Notes under the pieces: model-generated
What the model saw: the letters and a program-made list of their open reading frames with translations, nothing else
What the model was told of the DNA's origin: nothing
The model's database searches: none
Shown here: positions 26,702 to 36,263 of the stretch, in pieces
Numbering within the stretch: position 1 is the stretch's first letter
Layout: each line of letters begins with the position of its first letter
Assembly (NCBI RefSeq): GCF_007988965.1
Contig: NZ_BJVD01000001.1
Location: 744,001 to 808,000, forward strand
Direction: 5' to 3'
Length of the DNA stretch: 64,000 nt
From: Rummeliibacillus stabekisii
GTDB lineage: Bacteria; Bacillota; Bacilli; Bacillales_A; Planococcaceae
Made by a program: the position numbers and the translations under genes

Positions 26702-27967
26702 CTATTCTTTTTCTTCAGCCAGTTGTTCATCTAAAGCATCCGCGAAAAGGCCGTAAACATATCGCTCAGAGTCAAACGGCTGCAAATCATCCATTTGTTC
26801 TCCGAGACCGACAAATTTAACGGGAATATGCAATTTATTGCGAATAGCAAGTACAATACCGCCTTTTGCTGTACCATCTAGCTTTGTTAATACAATACCA
26901 GTAACATTTGTCGCTTCTTTAAATATTTGAGCTTGTTGTAAAGCATTTTGTCCTGTTGTAGCATCGAGTGCAAGTAAAACTTCATGAGGCGCTGTCGGAA
27001 TTTCCCGGGAAATGACACGATGAACCTTTTCCAGCTCATTCATTAAGTTTACTTTATTTTGCAGCCGACCGGCAGTATCGCAAATTAATACATCTGCTTT
27101 ACGATTTTTCGCTGCACGGATTGCATCATACATAACAGCAGCTGGATCTGATCCTTCTGACTGTTTAATCACTTCAACGCCTACACGGTCTCCCCAAACT
27201 TGTAACTGGTCTATAGCACCAGCTCGGAAGGTATCGCCGGCAGCGAGTATAACCGACTTCCCTTCTTGCTTTAAACGGTGAGCAAGTTTGCCAATAGTTG
27301 TGGTCTTGCCCACGCCATTCACGCCAACAAATAAAATAACCGTTAACTCATCTTCTTGTATATTTAAGCTTGTGATATCCTCTTCGCCTTGTTCATAAAT
27401 TTCAACCAGCTTTTCGGAAATCAACGCTTGGATACCATCTGTATTTTTAATATTTTTGCGTTGTACTTCAAAACGCAATTTTTCCGTTAGCTCCATCACG
27501 GTCTCCATGCCAACGTCAGCTTGCAATAAAAGGTCTTCAAGCTCTTCAAAAAACTCTTCATCCACATGGCGGTAGCGTGCTACAAGATCATTTACCTTAG
27601 AGGTAAAGGAATTACGCGTTTTGGCTAAGCCAGATTTGAATTTTTCCGTAATAGAGAAAGCAGAAAAGCCCCATTTTGACTTTGCTTCTTCTTTATTTTC
27701 TTCTTCATCGGAGGATACTTCTTGTTCCTCTTCTAATTCTTCTTTTTCTTCTAGCCCTACCTGCTCGTCTTGTTTTTCTTCGTGCTCATGTTCTTCAGTA
27801 GATTGTTCTACCTGTTCTTCCTTCACCGCTTCTTTGACATCTATATCATTTGACGGTGCATCTTCTACTATTCCCGCTTTTTCACCCTGCTCCAGGTCTT
27901 CCATTTCAGCAGGATCGTTTTTCGGACCGCCTGTGAGTTTTTCTTTCATACGTTTTAGAAAGCTCAT
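26702..27967 (-). CDS. ftsY: FtsY, SRP receptor GTPase
   Basis: 421 residues with ATG at 27967 (AAAGGAG eight bases upstream). FtsY receives SRP-ribosome complexes at the membrane. An unusually Glu/Asp-rich N-terminal A region runs from about residue 15 to 100 (runs such as [11 protein letters not shown]), then the N domain (about 105-190). The G domain has [13 protein letters not shown] (about 214-226), DTAGRLQNK and [11 protein letters not shown]. subtilis FtsY (329 residues) lacks this long acidic stretch. Confidence 0.98.
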   Translation of the reverse strand: MSFLKRMKEKLTGGPKNDPAEMEDLEQGEKAGIVEDAPSNDIDVKEAVKEEQVEQSTEEHEHEEKQDEQVGLEEKEELEEEQEVSSDEEENKEEAKSKWGFSAFSITEKFKSGLAKTRNSFTSKVNDLVARYRHVDEEFFEELEDLLLQADVGMETVMELTEKLRFEVQRKNIKNTDGIQALISEKLVEIYEQGEEDITSLNIQEDELTVILFVGVNGVGKTTTIGKLAHRLKQEGKSVILAAGDTFRAGAIDQLQVWGDRVGVEVIKQSEGSDPAAVMYDAIRAAKNRKADVLICDTAGRLQNKVNLMNELEKVHRVISREIPTAPHEVLLALDATTGQNALQQAQIFKEATNVTGIVLTKLDGTAKGGIVLAIRNKLHIPVKFVGLGEQMDDLQPFDSERYVYGLFADALDEQLAEEKE

Positions 27968-27985
27968 ATTATTCACTCCTTTGTA

Positions 27986-30900
27986 CTATGTTGGTACGGG
28001 TACTTCTTGTTCAAGTTTGACAGAAACTAACTTAGAAACACCGGATTCTTGCATTGTGATACCGTACAATACATCCGCGCCTTCCATTGTACCCTTCCGA
28101 TGGGTAATGACAATAAACTGTGTTTCTTGGCTATATCGCTTTAGATATTGGCTATAACGATTAACATTAGATTCATCTAATGCGGCTTCTACTTCATCTA
28201 GAATACAGAACGGTACTGGCCTTGTTTTTAAAATTGCAAACAGCAGCGCAATAGCTGTTAAAGCTCTTTCTCCCCCAGAAAGCAGGCTAAGTCTTTGAAG
28301 CTTTTTCCCTGGTGGCTGGGCAACAATCTCGATGCCTGTTTCTAATAAGTTATCAGGATCTAATAATTCTAAATCAGCATGACCTCCGCCGAATAATTCT
28401 CGGAAAACGCTTTGGAAATGTGCACGCGTTTCAAAGAAGGTTTCCTTAAAACGACTTGTCATCTCTTCATCCATTTCGCGAATCGCCTCGTGCAGAGTTT
28501 CTTTCGCTTCTAATAAATCATTACGTTGATTTGTTAGGAATGTATGGCGTTCCGAAACAGTCGCATATTCCTCAATTGCACTTAAGTTAACTGTCCCAAG
28601 TTCTGCAATCGATTGTTTCAACAGTTTGACTTTACGTCGTGCTGCCTCAATATCTGTATCATGGTCATGTTGCAATAAGGCATCTTCAAATGTTATATCA
28701 TAATCTGTTTCCATTTGTTGTGCCAAATTTTCATATTCTACATCTAAACGACTTAGTTTTACTTCATAGTTTCGTATACCATCAAGCATACCTTGATGAA
28801 CACGTTGTAATTCCTTTAAGTCGAGGTCGATTTGCTCTACCTGTTGCTGCATTTGCATGCGCTCTGTTTTAGTACGTTCTACCGTTTGTACAAGAGTCTC
28901 TCTTTGTTTTTGTAAACGTTCAATGGTCTCCTGGATTTCTTCCTCGCTTTGGCCATTTAGATCTCCACCATTTAGCAACCAATCCATCTCATTCGACGTA
29001 TATTTCACTTCTTCTTTTGCTTGTTCAACTTGTGATGTAGCTTCCGCAACAGCTGTTTTTAGCTGTGTGACTTGTTCGTTAAGGACTGCTAGTTGAGAAC
29101 GTTTAAGGGCGTATTCTTCTTTCAAGGCATCTCGCTTTGTCTCACTTTGCTGTTGTAAAGCATTCAACTCTTCGACTGTACGATTAATTTCCGTCAGTTC
29201 TTCTGTTAATTCTTTTTGACGTTTTGCAAAGCTTTCTAATTGCTGTTCTAGAGTGGTTTTGCGGCCTGTTGCATCTTGCTGTTCATCTGTGAACATGGAG
29301 ACTCTTAGTGATAACCGCTTGATAGTAGTATCCATTTCACGCAAGTGAGCACTATATTCAACTTCTTTGGAACGCAATTCCTCACCCTGCAAGCGTAATT
29401 CTTCAAGCTGGGTAGACTTTTCTTCAAATTGCTTTTTCCAGTCAGCTACAATTTTTTCAGCTTTTCCAATCGATTGCTCCATTTGGACAAGCTGTTCAGA
29501 TAGGCCTTCTAATTCTGCTTTTCTGCTAAACAATGAAGCTTGTTGTTTAACGGACCCCCCTGTTAGAGAACCGCCTGTATTTACTACATCACCGTCCAAC
29601 GTCACAACGCGATAGCGATAATTACAAGCTTTAGCTATTTGTGAAGCGCCCTGTAAATCTCGTGCCACTAGGACGTGGCCTAATAAGCTTTCAGCAATTG
29701 TTCTTATGCTTGGATTGTAAGTAGCCAGTTCATCCGCCGTATTAATAAAAGAAGGATGGGTGTTGACAGTCTGCAAAACACTATCTGCTATTTTGCGAGA
29801 TTTTATGACGTTTTTAGGCAAAAAAGTTGCTCTGCCAGCTTTTTGCTGTTTAAGCCATGAGATGGCTTTTCTTGCATCTCCATCTGTTTCAGTGACAATA
29901 TGCTGCATAGCAGCACCTAAAGCTGTTTCTAATGCTTTAGCATACTCGCCATCTACATGAATAAGTTCAGCTACAGCTCCGTGGATACCATTCAATTGAT
30001 TTTTTTCACGTGCGACCAATACAGCTTTTACACCTTGATAGAACCCCGAAAAATCTGCCTCTAGCTCCGCAAGTGTTTCTTTTCTTGCTTTCAGCTGCTG
30101 CAGGTGTTGATATCCTTTAAAAAGCATTTCTTGTTGCTTATCATATTGTGCTTTCGCATGGTTGGCATCTTTTTGGCAAGCTTCATATTCTGCTAATTTT
30201 CGAGCAACTTCTTTTGTTACTTCATCATGCGATTTGACAGTTCGCTGTTGCTCTTTTTGTAAGGTTTGAAGCTCTTCAGCCATCTCAATAGATTGGCTCG
30301 AAATCTTCACTTCATTTTGAGCTTGCTCTGCCAATAAATGCGTAATATTTTTTACTTCATTTTTCACAGTGGCTTCTTCATTTAAGCGATCAATATAGGT
30401 ATTTTTCCATTGTTCAATTTCAGCATGTATCTCGGAAGAAGAGCGATTGAGAAGATCTTCTAACTGTTTTACTGCTCTTTTTAATTCTTGCAGATCCTTT
30501 TGACGCTCCGTTAACTGACCTTCACGAGTTACTTTTGCTTGTTCCCAATGAGAAAGCGATGCTTCTGCTTTTTGTAAGGATTGCTTTAGCTTCTCCAGTT
30601 GAGTATTAGCATTCATTCTTTTTTCTGCTACTAATACTTTTCTTCCTTCGAAACGCTCAGCCTCAGCACTTACTTCCACTAATTGATGTTGTGATTCGTC
30701 TAACAAGGAATCGAGATTACTAACCTTTTGACGAAACGCTGTAATAGTTTCTTCTTTTTCAGCAATCTGCTTGGAATAGGCTTGCTCTTGCGCCAAAACA
30801 TTCTTTCTTTCGCTGACAATCTGTTCAATTGAACGTTTTAACTGCTCCATGTCATGAACTAAAACAGCTAAATCCATATCCTTCATTTCTTCGGACATCT

Positions 30901-31549
30901 TTAAATAATCTTCTGCGGCAGAAGCTTGTATATGCAGTGGCTCGATCCTTTTATCTAATTCATGCAAAATGTCTAGAACGCGATGCAAATTATCATCTGT
31001 TTCAAATAATTTGTGTTCCGCTTTTTTTCGGCGCTGTTTGTATTTCAATACGCCTGCTGCTTCTTCAAAAATAGAACGGCGGTCGTCTGGCCGACTATTG
31101 AGAATTTCATCTACTCGTCCTTGAGAGATAATAGAAAAGGCTTCTTTGCCTAAACCAGAATCTAAAAACAGATCCGTAATATCTTTTAATCGACATTGCT
31201 GTTTATTTAATAAATATTCACTGTCACCAGAACGATAGACACGACGAGTCACGCTTACCTCATTGTAAGAAATAGGCAAGCGTCCGTCTTCATTGTCTAA
31301 AATTAAAGAAACCTCAGCAAAGTTGAGCGGCTTACGTGAATCACTGCCGGCAAAAATAATGTCTTCCATTTTGATGCCACGCAGTGATTTGGCTGACTGC
31401 TCGCCTAGCACCCATCGAATAGCGTCTGTTACATTGCTCTTCCCACTACCGTTAGGCCCAACTACTGCTGTTACCCCAGGTACGAAATCTATTCCTACTC
31501 GATCAGCAAATGACTTAAAACCAATCACTTCAAGTCGTTTTAAAAACAA
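27986..31549 (-). CDS. smc: SMC, chromosome condensation ATPase
   Basis: 1187 residues, as in B. subtilis (1186). SMC with ScpA/ScpB organises and separates the chromosome by loop extrusion from parS sites. Walker A GPNGSGKS is at residues 31-38. Two long coiled coils (about 165-505 and 675-1020) flank a Gly-rich hinge at about 510-670 (including GRATFLP and GGSLTGGSV). The C-terminal head has LSGGERALTAIALLF and Walker B PFCILDEVEAALDE. Start is TTG at 31549 with GGAGGG six bases upstream. Two bases after the rnc stop. Confidence 0.99.
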   Translation of the reverse strand: MFLKRLEVIGFKSFADRVGIDFVPGVTAVVGPNGSGKSNVTDAIRWVLGEQSAKSLRGIKMEDIIFAGSDSRKPLNFAEVSLILDNEDGRLPISYNEVSVTRRVYRSGDSEYLLNKQQCRLKDITDLFLDSGLGKEAFSIISQGRVDEILNSRPDDRRSIFEEAAGVLKYKQRRKKAEHKLFETDDNLHRVLDILHELDKRIEPLHIQASAAEDYLKMSEEMKDMDLAVLVHDMEQLKRSIEQIVSERKNVLAQEQAYSKQIAEKEETITAFRQKVSNLDSLLDESQHQLVEVSAEAERFEGRKVLVAEKRMNANTQLEKLKQSLQKAEASLSHWEQAKVTREGQLTERQKDLQELKRAVKQLEDLLNRSSSEIHAEIEQWKNTYIDRLNEEATVKNEVKNITHLLAEQAQNEVKISSQSIEMAEELQTLQKEQQRTVKSHDEVTKEVARKLAEYEACQKDANHAKAQYDKQQEMLFKGYQHLQQLKARKETLAELEADFSGFYQGVKAVLVAREKNQLNGIHGAVAELIHVDGEYAKALETALGAAMQHIVTETDGDARKAISWLKQQKAGRATFLPKNVIKSRKIADSVLQTVNTHPSFINTADELATYNPSIRTIAESLLGHVLVARDLQGASQIAKACNYRYRVVTLDGDVVNTGGSLTGGSVKQQASLFSRKAELEGLSEQLVQMEQSIGKAEKIVADWKKQFEEKSTQLEELRLQGEELRSKEVEYSAHLREMDTTIKRLSLRVSMFTDEQQDATGRKTTLEQQLESFAKRQKELTEELTEINRTVEELNALQQQSETKRDALKEEYALKRSQLAVLNEQVTQLKTAVAEATSQVEQAKEEVKYTSNEMDWLLNGGDLNGQSEEEIQETIERLQKQRETLVQTVERTKTERMQMQQQVEQIDLDLKELQRVHQGMLDGIRNYEVKLSRLDVEYENLAQQMETDYDITFEDALLQHDHDTDIEAARRKVKLLKQSIAELGTVNLSAIEEYATVSERHTFLTNQRNDLLEAKETLHEAIREMDEEMTSRFKETFFETRAHFQSVFRELFGGGHADLELLDPDNLLETGIEIVAQPPGKKLQRLSLLSGGERALTAIALLFAILKTRPVPFCILDEVEAALDESNVNRYSQYLKRYSQETQFIVITHRKGTMEGADVLYGITMQESGVSKLVSVKLEQEVPVPT

Positions 31550-31551
31550 AA

Positions 31552-32313
31552 TTAACCCTCCTGATCATTCGCTAACTGGGCTTTAAATGCACGTATAGCA
31601 TGTTCAGCAGCTTTTTGTTCTGCTTCTTTTTTTGATTTGCCATGACCAACGCCAAGCTCTTTGTCATTCAACAAAACTTTTGACTCAAATGTACGATTAT
31701 GTGCAGGACCGTTTTCTTTTATAATCTCGTATTGCACAGTACCTGAGTTATTTTGTTGAATTAATTCTTGCAATTGGCTTTTGAAATCCATCACATGTGA
31801 AAAAGCACCGAGCTCCACTTTAGGGAACACAACTTTGTCTAAAAATGTTACAACTGTTTCTAATCCTTGATCTAAATATAATGCGCCTACGAAAGCTTCA
31901 AAGCAATCTGCTAGCAATGCTGGGCGTTCTCGGCCCCCTGTGATCTCTTCTCCTTTACCCAACAGTACAAATTCGCCAAAATTTAATTCATTGGCAAACA
32001 TAACAAGAGAAGATTCACAAACTATAGCTGCACGTAATTTCGTCAGCTCACCCTCACTCATTTTTGGGAATTTTAGAAATAAAAATTTAGAAACAGTTAG
32101 CTCTAGCACGGCGTCTCCTAAAAATTCAAGGCGTTCGTTATCTTCAAACAGCTTTCTACGATGCTCATTTACAAATGATGAATGTGTAAATGCGTTATAC
32201 AATAAATTCGCATTCTCAAAATGCACGTCTAATTGTTTTTGTAATTGAGCAAATTTTAAACGTGATTGTTCAGAAATTGCTCCATTTTTCTGTGAGAGTC
32301 CCTGTATTTTCAT
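31552..32313 (-). CDS. rnc: Ribonuclease III
   Basis: 253 residues. A double-strand-specific RNase that processes rRNA precursors and the SRP RNA. The signature [14 protein letters not shown] (residues 59-72) holds catalytic Glu63 and Asp67; [14 protein letters not shown] is the second catalytic cluster. The C-terminal double-stranded RNA-binding domain is at about 183-250. ATG at 32313 has only a modest AAGG site. A perfect TATAAT (32390-32385) lies 70 bases upstream, but its -35 is poor. Confidence 0.98.
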   Translation of the reverse strand: MKIQGLSQKNGAISEQSRLKFAQLQKQLDVHFENANLLYNAFTHSSFVNEHRRKLFEDNERLEFLGDAVLELTVSKFLFLKFPKMSEGELTKLRAAIVCESSLVMFANELNFGEFVLLGKGEEITGGRERPALLADCFEAFVGALYLDQGLETVVTFLDKVVFPKVELGAFSHVMDFKSQLQELIQQNNSGTVQYEIIKENGPAHNRTFESKVLLNDKELGVGHGKSKKEAEQKAAEHAIRAFKAQLANDQEG

Positions 32314-32522
32314 TTTTTATCAACCTTCTTATTTTCCATTTCATACACCTCTATTTTACCTTTTTCTTTTCTAATCTGCAAAGTATTATAGGAAAGCTGC
32401 GCTGAGTTGATTCTCCACTAGCAATGTTATTCCGGCAGTGATTAGCAATCAGTAGTCCCTCATCTTGTCATAGGTTTCCTTACAAATCAAGGCATGTACT
32501 TCGCTGCTGAATAATCCTAGAT

Positions 32523-32563
32523 AAAAATATAACTTCCCCTGCAAGAATACTGCAAGGGAAGTT
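32523..32563 (-). terminator. Rho-independent terminator after acpP
   Basis: 13-base arms (32531-32543 and 32551-32563, AACTTCCC paired with GGGAAGTT plus GCA/TGC) with one G-U pair and a 7-base loop. On the minus strand they are followed by ATATTTTTA. Ends fapR-plsX-fabD-fabG-acpP. Confidence 0.9.
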
Positions 32564-32594
32564 TCAAGTATAGTATGTGTTTAAAAACTTAAAA

Positions 32595-32831
32595 TTAGCC
32601 TAATTTGCTTTCGATAAAGCTTACTGCATCGCCTACAGTGCCGATTTTTTCAGCGTCCTCATCATCAATTTGCATATCAAACTCTTCTTCAAATTCCATT
32701 ACTAACTCAACTACGTCTAGTGAATCCGCACCTAGATCGTCGCGGAAAGAAGCTTCTGGCTTCACTTCGCTTTCATCAACACCTAGACGGTCAACTACTA
32801 CTTTAGTTACACGTTCAATTACTGTTGCCAA
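32595..32831 (-). CDS. acpP: Acyl carrier protein
   Basis: 78 residues with TTG at 32831. AGGGGAGG lies eight bases upstream and the N-terminus [17 protein letters not shown] aligns with B. subtilis AcpA. The GTG at 32840 is inside the ribosome-binding site. Strongly acidic; Ser37 in [12 protein letters not shown] receives 4'-phosphopantetheine. It carries growing acyl chains for FabD/FabG/PlsX, its operon neighbours. A perfect TATAAT (32858-32853) between fabG and acpP may add an extra start. Confidence 0.98.
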   Translation of the reverse strand: MATVIERVTKVVVDRLGVDESEVKPEASFRDDLGADSLDVVELVMEFEEEFDMQIDDEDAEKIGTVGDAVSFIESKLG

Positions 32832-32888
32832 ATTGTTCACCTCCCCTCAATGATTATACAAAAAACATCAAATTATTAATAGTTAAAG

Positions 32889-33635
32889 TTACATGACCAT
32901 TCCGCCATCTACATGCAAAGTTTGACCAGTCATATAGCTTGCATCATCGGACGCCAAGAATGCAACCACTTTCGCTACATCTTCTGGATTACCTAGCTTA
33001 GCTAACGGAATTTGACCAAGCATTTGTTCTTTAATATCCTCAGGCAATTCTTCTGTCATCTCTGTGTCAATAAAACCAGGCGCTACAGCATTGACATAAA
33101 TATTACGTGCAGCCAATTCTTTAGCCGAAGTCTTAGTCAGACCTATAACGCCAGCTTTTGCAGCAACATAATTTGCTTGTCCTGCATTGCCGGAAACACC
33201 AACGATAGAGGCGATATTGACAATACGACCAGCACGTTGTTTCATCATTTGGCGAGAAACAGCCTTAGTGCAAAGGAAGACGCCTTTTAAATTGGTATTC
33301 ATTACGGCATCCCAATCGTCTTCTTTCATGCGCATAAGTAAATTGTCGCGCGTAATGCCTGCATTATTAACTAGTATGTCGATTCTTCCAAATGCATCAA
33401 TGGTTTCTTTCATAAGAGCTGAAACATCGTCACTATTGGCCACATTGGCTTGTACTGCTATAGCTGTACCACCATTTTCTTGGATCTCATTCGCAACTGC
33501 TTCTGCTTTCTCTTTGCTACCGCTATAGTTGACAACTACTTTTGCTCCAAGTTTTGCTAGATATAGGGCAATCGAACGTCCAATGCCTCTTGAGGCTCCA
33601 GTGACAATTGCAACTTGATCTGTTAAATTAGCCAT
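32889..33635 (-). CDS. fabG: FabG, 3-oxoacyl-ACP reductase
   Basis: 248 residues with ATG at 33635; AAGGAG lies eight bases upstream, and a GTG three codons earlier is less likely. Short-chain dehydrogenase: NADPH motif TGASRGIG (12-19), NNAG at 90-93, catalytic Ser143, Tyr156 and Lys160 (YVAAK). It performs the first reduction in each fatty-acid elongation cycle. It abuts fabD (two-base gap) and precedes acpP. Confidence 0.98.
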   Translation of the reverse strand: MANLTDQVAIVTGASRGIGRSIALYLAKLGAKVVVNYSGSKEKAEAVANEIQENGGTAIAVQANVANSDDVSALMKETIDAFGRIDILVNNAGITRDNLLMRMKEDDWDAVMNTNLKGVFLCTKAVSRQMMKQRAGRIVNIASIVGVSGNAGQANYVAAKAGVIGLTKTSAKELAARNIYVNAVAPGFIDTEMTEELPEDIKEQMLGQIPLAKLGNPEDVAKVVAFLASDDASYMTGQTLHVDGGMVM

Positions 33636-33637
33636 TT

Positions 33638-34576
33638 CTACCACTCCTTCGCAGCTTCTACAACTTGCTCTAACGTTGCCAAGTCATATACACAGTATGT
33701 TTTCACTTTGCGATCAACCTTTTTAATAAGACCACTTAATACCTTGCCAGGTCCGCATTCAATAAAGACATCTACACCTGCCTCTAGTAATGTGCGTACA
33801 GAATCTTCCCACAGAACAGGACTGTATAGTTGTTCTACTAACAATGATTGAATGTCTTGCTTCTTCGTTACAGGTTGTGCAGTGACATTAGCAATGACAG
33901 GGATTTTTGCATCTTGCATTTCGATGCTTGCCAACATTTCTTTCAATTCACCTGATGCCGGGCGCATTAATTCGGAATGGAACGGACCACTCACTACTAA
34001 CGGAATAGCACGTTTCGCACCTGCTTCTTTCGCTTTCAAAGAAGCTTCTTCCACGCCTTTAGCTGTTCCAGAAATCACGATTTGTCCTGGGCAGTTTAAA
34101 TTTGCTAACTGCACTAACTCACCATTTCGTGAGACTTCATCCGTTACTTCTTTTAACGCTGACCGATCAAGACCTAAAATGGCCGCCATAGCCCCTTCTC
34201 CAGCGGGTACAGCCTCATTCATGTATACGCCGCGTTTATGTACTGCTTGCACACCATCTTTAAATGACATCACATCAGAAGTCACTAAGGCCGCATATTC
34301 ACCTAAGCTATGGCCTGCTGTATAAGAGGGATGTATGCCTTCTTTTTTCAATAGATCAGCAATCATAACGCCAGTTGTTAATAATGCAGGCTGAGCATGA
34401 TATGTTAATGTGAGATCTTCTTTTGGGCCTTCTAGCATTAGTTTGGATAGCTCGAAACCTAATAATTGGTCGGCTTGCTTATAATAATTTTCAGACTCGT
34501 TGTCTGCAAGGAATTCTTGTCCCATTCCTACAACTTGAGAGCCTTGTCCTGGAAAAACAAAAGCAACTTTCACCAT
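33638..34576 (-). CDS. fabD: FabD, malonyl-CoA:ACP transacylase
   Basis: 312 residues. It transfers malonyl groups from CoA to ACP. Oxyanion motif GQGSQ is at residues 10-14. The nucleophile elbow [10 protein letters not shown] has Ser90, with the catalytic His in SGPFHSELM near residue 200. ATG at 34576 with GGGGAG upstream. Third gene of the FapR-controlled operon. Confidence 0.98.
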   Translation of the reverse strand: MVKVAFVFPGQGSQVVGMGQEFLADNESENYYKQADQLLGFELSKLMLEGPKEDLTLTYHAQPALLTTGVMIADLLKKEGIHPSYTAGHSLGEYAALVTSDVMSFKDGVQAVHKRGVYMNEAVPAGEGAMAAILGLDRSALKEVTDEVSRNGELVQLANLNCPGQIVISGTAKGVEEASLKAKEAGAKRAIPLVVSGPFHSELMRPASGELKEMLASIEMQDAKIPVIANVTAQPVTKKQDIQSLLVEQLYSPVLWEDSVRTLLEAGVDVFIECGPGKVLSGLIKKVDRKVKTYCVYDLATLEQVVEAAKEW

Positions 34577-34601
34577 ATTTTTCTCCCCTTGTCTTTCATT
34601 T

Positions 34602-35588
34602 TTAATCGTTTGTTGTTATTGTTTCATCAATTGTTTTACTAACGTTATATTCAACCATTTGACGAGCTTGACGTATCGCGCTCGCGAATGCTTGTGCATT
34701 AGATGACCCATGAGCTTTTATGACAGGTGCTTTAAGGCCAAATAATGCAGCACCCCCATATTCGGTGTAATCCATTTTGCTCTTTAAGTCTTTTAATTTA
34801 TCTTTCATTAGCAATGCTGCTACTTTTGTTTTCGCGGAAACCATAAACGCTTCTTTCAGCATACTAAAGACATTGCCAGCTGTACCTTCAATCGTTTTTA
34901 AAACCATATTACCTGTAAATCCATCTGTTACTACTACATCTGCTGCATGATTAAGCAATTCACGCGCTTCTACGTTGCCAATGAAGTTGATTGGTGCTTC
35001 TTTTAACAGAGGGAACGCATGCTTAGCCAGATCATTACCTTTTTTATCCTCTGTACCAATGTTCAATAAACCAACTGTTGGATTTTCAATGCCTCTGACT
35101 TTTTTGGCATAGATGCTACCCATTATTGCGTACTGTACAAGGTTTTCAGGTTTTGCATCAGCATTGGACCCTAGATCGAGCATATCAAAACCACTACCGT
35201 CAAGCGTTGGCAATGTTGTAGATAAAGCAGGACGGTCTATGCCATCAATGCGATGTACAATAAATAATCCCGCAGCCATCAATGCACCGGTGTTACCGGC
35301 AGAAATGCAAGCATCTGCTTCCCCATCCGTAACTGCTTGTGCCATTTTAACCATGGAAGCATCTTTTTTGCGGCGTACTGCTCTTACAGGTTCATCCGTA
35401 CCTTCAATGATGTCTTCACAATGGATTACCTTCAGACGAGGATGTTCCTTTAGATACGGCTGCATCTTCTCTTGATGGCCATATAGTAAAACCTCTAAAT
35501 CCTGTGACGATTCAAGCGCCTGAAATACGCCTTCTATTATCGCTTTAGGCGCATGATCTCCGCCCATGCCGTCTACGGCTAACTTCAT
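34602..35588 (-). CDS. plsX: PlsX, phosphate acyltransferase
   Basis: 328 residues. It converts acyl-ACP to acyl-phosphate, the donor for PlsY in phosphatidic acid synthesis. Family features are [14 protein letters not shown] at the N-terminus, the [10 protein letters not shown] loop near residue 98 and [16 protein letters not shown] near 215-230. ATG at 35588 overlaps the fapR stop by four bases (ATGA), so the regulator and enzyme are translationally coupled. Confidence 0.98.
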   Translation of the reverse strand: MKLAVDGMGGDHAPKAIIEGVFQALESSQDLEVLLYGHQEKMQPYLKEHPRLKVIHCEDIIEGTDEPVRAVRRKKDASMVKMAQAVTDGEADACISAGNTGALMAAGLFIVHRIDGIDRPALSTTLPTLDGSGFDMLDLGSNADAKPENLVQYAIMGSIYAKKVRGIENPTVGLLNIGTEDKKGNDLAKHAFPLLKEAPINFIGNVEARELLNHAADVVVTDGFTGNMVLKTIEGTAGNVFSMLKEAFMVSAKTKVAALLMKDKLKDLKSKMDYTEYGGAALFGLKAPVIKAHGSSNAQAFASAIRQARQMVEYNVSKTIDETITTND

Positions 35589-36160
35589 TTATGTTCACTG
35601 CCTTTCGTGCGGTACATTTCAAATTTCCCAGTAAAAACTGTGTTTCCATCAACTGTTGATGTTACTGTCACAAACGTTCGTTTTCGTTCTTTGTCATTGC
35701 TTGTGACCACAGCTTTTGAAATAACGCGTTGCCCTGCTTTTACCGGCTTTAAAAAATATATATCAGAATGTGCGGTGAGAGCTAAATCATCATCAATCAC
35801 GGCAACAGCCAATGAATTGGCTTGCGCGAATAAATGATGCCCCCTTGCAATGCGGTTCCGTTGAAATACGTGTTCTTCTCCCACATCAAAAATCGATAGG
35901 GCTCTTTCATCTAATTCAATATCAATGATGTCGCCGACAACTTCATCGATCGGCAGGGACTTTACTTCACTTTCAAAATTGTTTGCTGCGACATCTTTAA
36001 TCCGTTCGCGCAATTCAGGGATAGACAACTCCATACGATCCAATCTTATTGTTTGAACGCTTACATGAAACTTTGAGGCTAGCTGTTCATCTGTGATGAA
36101 AGGGTTGTCTGTTATGGTTTGCTGCAATAATAATTGTCGTTCTTTCTTGGAGTACTTCAT
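35585..36160 (-). CDS. fapR: FapR, malonyl-CoA-responsive repressor of lipid synthesis
   Basis: 191 residues. FapR represses fatty-acid and phospholipid genes until malonyl-CoA binds. The N-terminal DeoR-like helix-turn-helix is at about residues 15-45 ([24 protein letters not shown]). A linker helix follows, then a C-terminal hot-dog effector domain (about 75-185). ATG at 36160. It is the first gene of its own operon, with a FapR operator just upstream. Confidence 0.97.
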   Translation of the reverse strand: MKYSKKERQLLLQQTITDNPFITDEQLASKFHVSVQTIRLDRMELSIPELRERIKDVAANNFESEVKSLPIDEVVGDIIDIELDERALSIFDVGEEHVFQRNRIARGHHLFAQANSLAVAVIDDDLALTAHSDIYFLKPVKAGQRVISKAVVTSNDKERKRTFVTVTSTVDGNTVFTGKFEMYRTKGSEHK

Positions 36161-36181
36161 ATTATTCTTCGTCGCCCCTTA

Positions 36182-36204
36182 ATATTAGCACTTGGTACTA
36201 ATAT
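36182..36204 (-). promoter_or_regulatory. FapR operator
   Basis: Core TTAGCACTTGGTACTAA at 36185-36201, with symmetric ATA/TAT flanks. On the minus strand it reads TTAGTACCAAGTGCTAA, matching the FapR palindrome TTAGTACCNNGTACTAA with one change. It lies immediately downstream of the fapR -10, where bound repressor would block initiation. Confidence 0.85.
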
Positions 36205-36205
36205 C

Positions 36206-36234
36206 AGTATATAAATATAAAAAAAAGAATGCAA
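36206..36234 (-). promoter_or_regulatory. Promoter of fapR-plsX-fabD-fabG-acpP
   Basis: Minus-strand TTGCAT (36234-36229), 17-base spacer, TATACT (36211-36206). The spacer and -35 overlap the T-tract and one arm of the recG terminator, and the FapR operator follows the -10 directly. Confidence 0.6.
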
Positions 36235-36261
36235 GTGTTGTTTTCACTCCACCTTGCATCC
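36219..36261 (-). terminator. Rho-independent terminator after recG
   Basis: Arms GAATGCAAG (36227-36235) and CTTGCATCC (36253-36261) pair with one G-U. On the minus strand they are followed by a T-run. Ends sdaAB-sdaAA-recG and physically overlaps the fapR promoter. Confidence 0.8.
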
Positions 36262-36263
36262 TT

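Noticed and set aside
27621-28157. 178-codon plus-strand frame opposite ftsY
   Set aside because: Its Ser/Cys-rich product is the antisense of the Glu-rich ftsY extension; it has no ribosome-binding site.
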